From positions 1-5,252 of the forward strand of contig JAQNCU010000233.1 in NCBI GenBank assembly GCA_029077775.1: a DNA stretch of 5,252 bases, in the 5' to 3' direction. The DNA is from Acidocella sp. Its GTDB lineage: Bacteria; Pseudomonadota; Alphaproteobacteria; Acetobacterales; Acetobacteraceae. A program made the translations under genes and the position numbers. Below are positions 1 to 4,854 of the stretch, piece by piece (the first letter of the stretch is position 1; each line of letters opens with the position of its first letter). Below the pieces are notes generated by a model, which was not told the origin of the DNA, made no database searches, and worked only from the letters and a program-made list of their open reading frames with translations.

Positions 1-2
1 TC

Positions 3-374
3 GGCGTTACCAAATCACACAGCCGACCGCATACATCAAACGATAACCCGTTCTCCGAAGCTCATTTCAAAACCCTGAAATACCAGCCCCAGTTCCCAAA
101 ACGCTTCGGCTGCATCGAGGACGCCAAAACATTCTGCCGTGGGTTCTTCACTTGGTATAATCGAGACCATCATCATGCCGGTATCGGCTTAATGACGCCC
201 GACCAGGTCCATTACGGTCAGGCAGATCAGGTCTACGCCGCCCGCCAGACCACCCTCGACCACGCCTTCCGCCTCTACCCAGAACGCTTCGTCAATAGGC
301 CACCAAACCCACCAGCCAAACCCACCGCCGCCTGGATCAACCCGCCCATCGCAACGCTCAAAGCCCAAGTCTAA
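3..374 (+). CDS. IS3-family transposase (OrfB / integrase core), C-terminal part only
   Basis: This frame is open from the window edge to TAA at 372-374 and gives the last 123 residues of a DDE transposase, which catalyses strand transfer of its own insertion element. The sequence contains the hallmark end of the rve integrase fold: SNDNPFSEAHFKTLKYQP, where the Glu (codon 57-59) is the third catalytic acid and is followed seven residues later by the expected Lys. Further on are FFTWYNRDHHHAGIG, the usual WYN-H-R/H-G element, and TPDQVHYG, a typical C-terminal block. The two catalytic Asp residues lie upstream of the window. The tail is Pro-rich (NRPPNPPAKP), common in this branch. No frameshift or stop is visible in the part seen, so the gene may be intact. 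It reads toward the end of the minus-strand operon. Confidence 0.88.
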   Translation, partial: GVTKSHSRPHTSNDNPFSEAHFKTLKYQPQFPKRFGCIEDAKTFCRGFFTWYNRDHHHAGIGLMTPDQVHYGQADQVYAARQTTLDHAFRLYPERFVNRPPNPPAKPTAAWINPPIATLKAQV

Positions 375-385
375 ATGCCAGATCC

Positions 386-407
386 GGGTGTCTCATTGTC
401 GTTGACA
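386..407 (+). repeat. Candidate right terminal inverted repeat of the IS3-family element
   Basis: It lies 11 bases after the transposase stop and ends in CA. It includes the small palindrome GTGTC-N11-GACAC (388-408). Position and terminal dinucleotide match IS3-family ends, but the partner repeat is not in the window, so the assignment is inferred. Confidence 0.35.
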
Positions 408-425
408 CGTTCCGCTAGAAATGCC

Positions 426-453
426 AAGCGGCAGCAGCCAAGACCGGTCGCTT
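426..453 (-). terminator. Weak hairpin downstream of the phosphorylase-ProX gene
   Basis: Read on the minus strand, AAGCGAC (453-447) can pair with GCCGCTT (432-426), giving seven base pairs with one G-U, around a 14-base loop. It starts six bases after the stop codon of the fusion gene. Only a short T-run (TTT within GGCATTTCTAG) follows, so it is a poor intrinsic terminator. The IS3 end at about 407 may have displaced the original downstream sequence. Confidence 0.22.
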
Positions 454-458
454 CACCT

Positions 459-1781
459 CTACGGCGCGGCAAGTGCCACCGAAACCGGCGCGCTATCTGG
501 TAGATTGACAATGATCGGCTCCCGGCCGGAGGACCTGATGAATTTGATGAGATCATCCGGGCGGATACCGGTGGTCTCGGTGTTTACCAACGGGTGGAAA
601 TTGACCTGATCGGCATCTAAAAGATTAGCGTCGATGACCACGCGCACCTTGGCATCGCCATCACTTATGATGGCAAACGGTGTCAAAGCCCCAGGCATGA
701 CGCCGAGCACCGTTTCCATCTGCGCGGCTGGCGCGAAGCCAAGTCGGCCTTGTGCGCCGATGCTGATGTGCAAGGTACGAAGGTCAATGGTTTGATCCTC
801 GCCAGCGACCACGAGAAAAAGCGTATTCTTCCTGTCCCGCAACAAAAGATTCTTGGTAAACTGCCCCGGCATTTTCCCGCGCAAAGCCTTTCCCTCTTCT
901 ACACTCTGATGAGCAGGGTAGGGCAGTGTCGTCGTGGCTATGGCGAGGTCGCCCAAGTGAGCAAACAGCCGGTCGCGCGGACTGCCGGAGACTTTCCTCA
1001 GGGCTTGCGCGGTGGCAACGAGAACTTTCAAAGCATCATGCGCGCCATCCGCTTCGCCTTTCAGGAAATCATCATCGATCTGGGCCATTAAGTTTGTGAC
1101 ATGGGCAAAACACAGCACATCCCGGCCGCATGCTTGGGCGAAAGCGTAAAGGGCCGCAGCTTCCATTTCCACGGCGAGGATGCCCTCGACTCGTGCTGCA
1201 TCGATCGCCGCCTGGGTTTCGCGAAACGGAGCATCGGTGGTCCATGCGGACCCCTGATAAACCTGGACGCTGGAGCTAGCCAAGGCCGCCATGGGCGGGG
1301 CGACCAGGGTGGGGTCGGCGGCCACGAAGCGGGCCGCCGGCAGATAATGGTAGCTAGTGCCTTCATCGCGCAGAGCGCGGTCGATCAAGACAAAATAGGG
1401 TACAGAACCGCGTGGTGTTATCTGACCTGCCGAGGTGATACTGATAAGCAGGCGACAGCCGGACGCGAAGGCTTGTTCGGCGACCAGCACAGCAAACGCC
1501 GAGCCAACAGCACATCCGACAATGCCAAACTCAATTCCTTCGTGAGTAAAAGCAAACATTTCTGTATGATAACAGGCCCAGCCAGTGCATTGCGTCAGAC
1601 GGCCGGCCGCGCGAAGCTGGCGCACCAAGTCTCCGTCCGGGTCGAGCACGCATATCTCCGGGACTGGCGTTGTTGCGAGGTTTTTCTGTCTACGGGCCGC
1701 GATTAGCATATTGTCAGCCCGAAACACCGAGGGGGCGGATGTGTCCTTTGCGTTCAAAAGCGGTATTTCGTTTAAATCCAT
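459..1781 (-). CDS. Two-domain fusion: nucleoside phosphorylase + ProX-type prolyl-tRNA editing (YbaK-like) domain
   Basis: One uninterrupted 440-residue frame holds two protein families. Residues about 1-262 are a PNP_UDP_1 nucleoside phosphorylase, which splits a nucleoside with phosphate into base and ribose-1-phosphate. The visible landmarks are GIVGCAVGSAFAVLVAEQ (86-103), the phosphate-loop equivalent SITSAGQITP (114-123), and the ribose-binding signature AVEMEAAALYAFA (203-215). Where purine phosphorylases carry a catalytic Asp (SD), this protein has HVTN (227-230). After a short linker, residues about 267-428 match ProX/YbaK aminoacyl-tRNA deacylases, which clear mischarged Ala-tRNA(Pro): EEGKALRGKMPG (295-306), TKNLLLRDRK (309-318) with the conserved Lys310-Asn311, VLGVMPGALTPFA (358-370) and VNFHPLVNTETTGI (393-406) with the conserved His396. 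Standalone ProX proteins are about 165-170 residues, so this domain looks full length. Both domains seem cytoplasmic. ATG start; the gene begins 20 bases after ccdA and is likely co-transcribed with it. Substrates of either half are unknown. Confidence 0.9.
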   Translation of the reverse strand: MDLNEIPLLNAKDTSAPSVFRADNMLIAARRQKNLATTPVPEICVLDPDGDLVRQLRAAGRLTQCTGWACYHTEMFAFTHEGIEFGIVGCAVGSAFAVLVAEQAFASGCRLLISITSAGQITPRGSVPYFVLIDRALRDEGTSYHYLPAARFVAADPTLVAPPMAALASSSVQVYQGSAWTTDAPFRETQAAIDAARVEGILAVEMEAAALYAFAQACGRDVLCFAHVTNLMAQIDDDFLKGEADGAHDALKVLVATAQALRKVSGSPRDRLFAHLGDLAIATTTLPYPAHQSVEEGKALRGKMPGQFTKNLLLRDRKNTLFLVVAGEDQTIDLRTLHISIGAQGRLGFAPAAQMETVLGVMPGALTPFAIISDGDAKVRVVIDANLLDADQVNFHPLVNTETTGIRPDDLIKFIRSSGREPIIVNLPDSAPVSVALAAP

Positions 1782-1801
1782 AATCGGCGCTTTCTGTATG
1801 A

Positions 1802-2605
1802 TTAGAATTGGTTCACGCCATACGCCAAGGTACCTGCTCCTACAATTACGAGCATTGCAGCCGCAATGCGGGAGACGAGTTCAGAATGAGGAAGAATACG
1901 TCGCGACGCCACGGCGGCCCCCGCGAACAAAGATGCCAGAAAAAGCACTAAGGTATATCCAATTGCATAGACAGTCATCGCACCAGCAGCACGTATGGGG
2001 GACCCTGCATAGGAAACTTGTCCGAGTATGAATATGAGCACAGGACTCGCACAAGGTGTCGCAACAAGCGCAAATATCACGCCAACGATGAATGAGCCGG
2101 CGCCCGGGGGAATGCGGCTAAAGACTTGGGGTGTTGGCACCCTTATGATCCCCACGAGCCAAAGACCCATGATAATCGTCAGCCCGCCGACCCCGACATT
2201 CACCGCCGCGCGGTATTGCACGAAGAGTGCAAAAAACAGTGACGACACCAACCCCAACGCTACATTAACCGCGATGACGCCGAGCACAAACAGCGAAGCG
2301 ACCCGAAATGCTGCTGACCGCGACGACAGCTTCGAGGCTCCGATATAAGATAGGTTCAGCGGCAGCATGCTCAGAATACAGGGAGAGATGCTGGCGACAA
2401 GACCACCAAAAAACGCAACCAGATAAAGCCGCCAGCCGCTTATGGCACTCGGACCGTGGAGCCATGCGGCAACCTTGTTTTGCCACACGCCAACCAGGTA
2501 TTCGAATGCCACGCCGAGTGGCCCCCACGCTATCGCGGCTACGATGGCTGCGATCAGAGCAATCGCCGCGACTACCCCCAGCCGCGGTGCTGTGACAGCT
2601 TTCAA
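1802..2605 (-). CDS. ccdA: CcdA/DsbD-type cytochrome c biogenesis transmembrane protein
   Basis: This 267-residue inner-membrane protein belongs to the DsbD_2/CcdA family, which passes electrons from cytoplasmic thioredoxin to periplasmic thiol-disulfide proteins through a pair of membrane cysteines. Both are present in typical settings: SPCILSMLPLNLSYIG (Cys76) and ATPCASPVL (Cys185). About seven hydrophobic segments are visible, near residues 10-30, 58-80, 100-128, 136-154, 170-195, 206-230 and 243-263. The first is extra relative to the six-helix core and could act as a signal anchor. The start codon is TTG, placed one base after the TAG of the upstream thioredoxin-like gene (TAG-A-TTG), with no strong ribosome-binding site and no early ATG or GTG alternative. 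Translation therefore probably depends on coupling to the upstream gene. That neighbour, an exported WCSAC protein, is the obvious electron acceptor. Confidence 0.9.
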   Translation of the reverse strand: MKAVTAPRLGVVAAIALIAAIVAAIAWGPLGVAFEYLVGVWQNKVAAWLHGPSAISGWRLYLVAFFGGLVASISPCILSMLPLNLSYIGASKLSSRSAAFRVASLFVLGVIAVNVALGLVSSLFFALFVQYRAAVNVGVGGLTIIMGLWLVGIIRVPTPQVFSRIPPGAGSFIVGVIFALVATPCASPVLIFILGQVSYAGSPIRAAGAMTVYAIGYTLVLFLASLFAGAAVASRRILPHSELVSRIAAAMLVIVGAGTLAYGVNQF

Positions 2606-2606
2606 T

Positions 2607-3116
2607 CTATTTGGCGTCCGTCTTCAGCACTTTGTCCACAGCGACTTCATAGTCTTTCAGATTGCTGTCGTTGTAAAACGTCGCGTCGACCTTGCCGCTT
2701 TGCGGATTGATCACAGCAACAGTCGACGTCTGAGCCTTGGCGGCATCGTAAAACTTTGCCAGTCCCAGTCTGTTCGCTTTAGCTTGCGCAACAGCCGCTG
2801 TCTTTGCGTTCGTTACATTAAACTGTACGAAATTGATCTTGCCGGCATAGGCTTGCTTCAGATCATCAATGGTCGCGTGGGTTGCCTTGCACGCCGAACA
2901 CCAATCAGCATGGATACGGACGACCAGTGGTTTGCCTTGAAGGGATGGGGCAAGAGGCCCAATGGCGGCGTGACCCGCTTTGGTGAGCGCCTTCGTCGCA
3001 CCATTCACCTCGCTGGCTGGAACATTCGCCGCCGTTCCAGTCACGACATCGGCCCAAGCCGCTGGCGTGCAACTTGCCGCCGCGACCAACCCCAGGATTA
3101 CTAAACAGTTTTTCAT
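2607..3116 (-). CDS. Exported thioredoxin-like protein (WCSAC)
   Basis: This 169-residue protein has a signal peptide and a thioredoxin fold. From the chosen start, MKNCLVILGLVAAASC is a Lys-containing, hydrophobic leader, with a likely signal peptidase I site at AWA|D (after residue 22). The mature part has VVRIHADWCSACKATH, the redox motif with Cys73 and Cys76. The segment opposite the active site, where thioredoxins carry a cis-Pro before strand 4, reads AQTSTVAVINP, with Ser131 in place of Pro. The role is probably periplasmic disulfide reduction, fed by the adjacent CcdA. Start choice: the frame runs up to ATG at 3146, but that codon has no ribosome-binding site. TGGAGG sits 5 bases before the ATG at 3116 (2 bases before ATG 3119), and AAAGGA sits 9 bases before ATG 3128. 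The 3116 start gives the cleanest leader. The target protein is unknown. Confidence 0.85.
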   Translation of the reverse strand: MKNCLVILGLVAAASCTPAAWADVVTGTAANVPASEVNGATKALTKAGHAAIGPLAPSLQGKPLVVRIHADWCSACKATHATIDDLKQAYAGKINFVQFNVTNAKTAAVAQAKANRLGLAKFYDAAKAQTSTVAVINPQSGKVDATFYNDSNLKDYEVAVDKVLKTDAK

Positions 3117-3180
3117 CATCGCCTCCATTTTACCAAGTCCTTTCATCGAATTCTAAGCCGCAACACCACATCCCAAGATA

Positions 3181-3330
3181 CTACACTTGAAATACAGCCC
3201 AAATAAGCAAAAGCTTCACCATAAACGACAACCAAGTTCTTACAGTTGGCAAACAGACAAAATGCGTCAAGGTGCCAAAAACCACCAACAAAGAGGCCTT
3301 TGCATACACCGCACTCATATTTTTTGCCAT
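3181..3330 (-). CDS. Possible small two-helix membrane protein, 49 residues
   Basis: I do not recognise a family. The ATG at 3330 is preceded by GAGGA with an 8-base gap, a good ribosome-binding site, and the frame ends with TAG at 3181. The product MAKNMSAVYAKASLLVVFGT... has two hydrophobic stretches, about residues 10-28 and 32-49, separated by VRT, with one Cys at residue 26 and positive charge at the N-terminus. A perfect TATAAT lies upstream on the same strand (3376-3371), leaving about 34 bases from the expected transcript start to the ATG. The next gene begins 35-65 bases later depending on its start. This fits the first gene of the thioredoxin/CcdA operon. The same frame continues upstream to a TTG at 3480, but that extension has no ribosome-binding site. 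Against it: other frames here are also open, and short hydrophobic frames arise by chance. Confidence 0.42.
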   Translation of the reverse strand: MAKNMSAVYAKASLLVVFGTLTHFVCLPTVRTWLSFMVKLLLIWAVFQV

Positions 3331-3370
3331 GCCGGAGATCCTCAGCGAGGTATCGTTTTGATGCTTTACA

Positions 3371-3400
3371 ATTATAATCCAACCGCGAAAGGGCAAAACC
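3371..3400 (-). promoter_or_regulatory. Candidate sigma-70-type promoter for the minus-strand operon
   Basis: The minus strand has a perfect TATAAT (3376-3371). The -35 position is weak: GTTTTG at 17 bases, or TTTTGC at 16 bases. Predicted transcription would start near 3364 and run through the small ORF into the thioredoxin-like gene. In the leader, CCTC-GCT-GAGG (3350-3340) can form a 4-base-pair hairpin that includes part of the GAGGA ribosome-binding site. Confidence 0.4.
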
Positions 3401-3456
3401 TTCATTTCTATCAATGGCTTGCTTGGCAGATGAACCTTTCGGTATGACGGAAAAAA

Positions 3457-3485
3457 TTGACATGCTATCGAGTCAGCCAAGGAAT
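3457..3485 (+). promoter_or_regulatory. Candidate promoter for the DoxD-like/transferase pair
   Basis: A perfect TTGACA (3457-3462) is followed after 17 bases by AGGAAT (3480-3485), which matches only three of six -10 positions. The expected transcript start is near 3492, about 35 bases before the preferred ATG at 3527. The weak -10 could mean activator dependence, or that the hexamer match is accidental. Confidence 0.28.
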
Positions 3486-3526
3486 TGCCTTATGCAATAG
3501 TAACGAGAGAACCTGCGGAGAGTTGT

Positions 3527-4129
3527 ATGATGCGCCCAAATCCTGCAAGCGATGTAATCGTGTTTCTGACCAAACCGAGCATCTTCACGCTAATCTACTG
3601 GCTCCTGCTGATCGGCGCCGCTCTCATCGCCGCGCAGGTGTGGAGGCGGGACTCGACGCAGCGAACAGGGACAGCGATTGGCATTTTGATTCTACGCTTT
3701 TTCACTGGCACAATGTGGTGGCAGCAATCATTATGGAAGATCCCGCCACAAGAAGGCGGCTTGATCTATTGGATGGGTCAGGAAGTGGCCCACGCAGCGA
3801 TACCTTTTCAATCATTCTTGATAAAGACGGTAGTGCTGCCACATATCTTGATTTTTGGGCCTTTGGTGTATGCTGTCGAGGTTGCGATCGGGGTTTCCAT
3901 GATGCTTGGGCTGTTTACCCGGCTCGGTGCTTTGCTGGGGATTGCCATGGGCGTTAACCTATGGTTGGGGCTTTATTCCGCGCCGGGCGAATGGCCGTGG
4001 ACCTATTTCTTCTTGATCATTATCATGTGTTTGTTTTGGCTGACACCGCCCGGTCGCGTGCTGGGGTTTGATGCCCTGAAGGCCGAGCAGTTGCCTGTGA
4101 CAACCGGTCGGAGATTTTATCTTGCCTGA
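3527..4129 (+). CDS. DoxX/DoxD-type membrane protein (thiosulfate:quinone oxidoreductase DoxD-like)
   Basis: This 200-residue integral membrane protein has the DoxX/DoxD fold. The block LRFFTGTMWWQQSLWKIPP (56-74) resembles the conserved Arg-...-Gly-x-x-W-x-x-(Q)-S-x-x-K segment of TQO small-subunit DoxD proteins. Hydrophobic helices lie near residues 18-37, 100-127, 132-150 and 157-173. DoxD forms the quinone-reducing part of thiosulfate:quinone oxidoreductase in some acidophiles, but many DoxX-family proteins have no proven substrate and no DoxA partner gene is seen here, so the activity is open. Start choice: the frame extends to a TTG at 3485, but GGAGAG (3517-3522) lies directly before a double ATG at 3527/3530, and the extra 14 residues look non-native. 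The gene overlaps the downstream transferase by 8 bases, so the two are translated as a coupled pair. Confidence 0.8.
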   Translation: MMRPNPASDVIVFLTKPSIFTLIYWLLLIGAALIAAQVWRRDSTQRTGTAIGILILRFFTGTMWWQQSLWKIPPQEGGLIYWMGQEVAHAAIPFQSFLIKTVVLPHILIFGPLVYAVEVAIGVSMMLGLFTRLGALLGIAMGVNLWLGLYSAPGEWPWTYFFLIIIMCLFWLTPPGRVLGFDALKAEQLPVTTGRRFYLA

Positions 4130-4853
4130 TGGTCTAACCGCCGAAACTGCGGCGCTAGCCTTCGCCGTTATGGCCAAGGCCCCTCAGCTTGGCCTCGTCA
4201 AAACCAGGCTTACCCCCACGCTGAGTAACGTGCAGGCCAGAGTGTTGAGTGAAGCGTTCTTGGCAGACAGCATCGGCGTGGTCCGCGAAGCTTGTCACGC
4301 CATCGCCATTGATCCTTATATCGCTTACATGCCCGCGGGTGCAGAAATGCAATTGCGCGACATCGCCGGATCGTCGATTGGGTTGGTGTTAGCGGATGGC
4401 CTACCGGTTGACGACGTTGGTGTCAGGGGTATCGGCCGCAGCCTTTTGCATGCGACGCGTCATTTACTCGCTGCCGGACATGTTGGCATTTGTCTCATTA
4501 GCGCGGATAGCCCAACATTGCCGGTGTGCGTGTTGAGAGAGGCGGCGGAACATTTGGCGCGGCCGGGAGACCGCCTGGTGCTAGGGCCTTCGGAAGATGG
4601 TGGTTACTATTTGATCGGGCTAAAAGCGGCGCACGCCGAATTGTTCCGCGAAATCAACTGGAGTACGGCGACTGTTGCGGCCGAAACCGTCGCACAGGCG
4701 GCGGCGATCGACCTTGAGTGCATCATGTTAGCTCGTTGGTATGATGTCGACGACACGACGTCCCTACAACGGTTGGTCACCGCCCTGGTTTCGGGCACGG
4801 AAACCGCACCAAGGACCGCAGCTGCTTTGCGTAGCTTCGGATTAGTCGATTGA
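4122..4853 (+). CDS. TIGR04282 / DUF2064 GT-A-fold transferase (CofC-like, rSAM/selenodomain- or arsenosugar-associated)
   Basis: This 243-residue soluble protein is a nucleotide-diphospho-sugar transferase-like enzyme. Landmarks in order: AFAVMAKAPQLGLVKTRLTP (13-32), the nucleotide-binding start of the fold; CLISADSPTLP (124-134) with the metal-binding Asp129; LGPSEDGGYYLIGLK (154-168), the signature of the family; INWST (178-182); and WYDVDDTTSLQRL (206-218). The middle block GIGRSLLHATRHL (103-115) departs from the usual GLGERM-type sequence, and the protein is longer than the usual 200 or so residues. The acceptor and donor are not known. TTG start at 4122, with GGAG (4110-4113) 8 bases before it; the first in-frame ATG (4170) would cut into the conserved N-terminal motif, so TTG is preferred. 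The start lies inside the end of the DoxD-like gene. A divergent nucleoside phosphorylase nearby recalls arsenosugar gene sets. Confidence 0.85.
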   Translation: MPDGLTAETAALAFAVMAKAPQLGLVKTRLTPTLSNVQARVLSEAFLADSIGVVREACHAIAIDPYIAYMPAGAEMQLRDIAGSSIGLVLADGLPVDDVGVRGIGRSLLHATRHLLAAGHVGICLISADSPTLPVCVLREAAEHLARPGDRLVLGPSEDGGYYLIGLKAAHAELFREINWSTATVAAETVAQAAAIDLECIMLARWYDVDDTTSLQRLVTALVSGTETAPRTAAALRSFGLVD

Positions 4854-4854
4854 A

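Larger units (their letters stand above)
1..407 (+). mobile_element. Right-hand end of an IS3-family insertion sequence (left part outside window)
   Basis: This stretch holds the 3' end of an IS3-type transposase gene followed by a short non-coding tail. The tail contains the segment GGGTGTCTCATTGTCGTTGACA (386-407) in two overlapping parts: GTGTC at 388-392 and GACAC at 404-408 form an imperfect palindrome. Read on the other strand, the tail starts TGTCAACGACAATGAG, so the element would end in CA, as IS3-family elements normally do (5'-TG...CA-3'). The left end is outside the window, so neither the terminal repeat pair nor a target duplication can be confirmed; the exact boundary at 407 is inferred. 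Confidence 0.6.
3331..3526. other. Divergent intergenic control region
   Basis: This non-coding, relatively AT-rich stretch separates the minus-strand redox operon from the plus-strand DoxD/transferase pair and holds a promoter candidate in each direction. A 7-base inverted repeat, CGAAAGG (3386-3392) and CCTTTCG (3435-3441), spans the minus-strand -35 region and could be a regulator site, though one match of this length in 60 bases can be chance. ATTGC/GCAAT (3484-3498) is a second short inverted repeat just before the plus-strand leader. No regulator gene is in the window, and I saw no convincing protein in this stretch. Confidence 0.5.

Noticed and set aside
192..374. A separate 60-residue protein beginning at ATG 192
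   Set aside because: The frame is open upstream to the window edge and encodes the continuous IS3 transposase, so the ATG is internal.
442..449. Perfect palindrome GACCGGTC downstream of the fusion gene
   Set aside because: It is eight bases with no loop, common by chance in GC-rich DNA, and better explained as part of the weak hairpin at 426-453.
1101..1706. 201-codon plus-strand frame across the phosphorylase gene
   Set aside because: It lies wholly antisense to the recognisable phosphorylase domain and its translation resembles no family; it is a shadow of the GC-rich coding frame.
2442..3104. 220-codon plus-strand frame across the thioredoxin-like and ccdA genes
   Set aside because: It is antisense to two well-supported genes, and its Arg/Cys-rich translation has no domain logic.
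3143..3463. 106-codon minus-strand frame in the intergenic region
   Set aside because: It shares sequence with the small membrane-peptide frame but has no ribosome-binding site at its start and no coherent composition; at most one frame here is coding.
3457..3957. 166-codon plus-strand frame overlapping the DoxD-like gene
   Set aside because: The overlapping frame encodes a clear DoxX/DoxD protein with a good ribosome-binding site; this one gives a low-complexity Arg/Asp/Cys mix.
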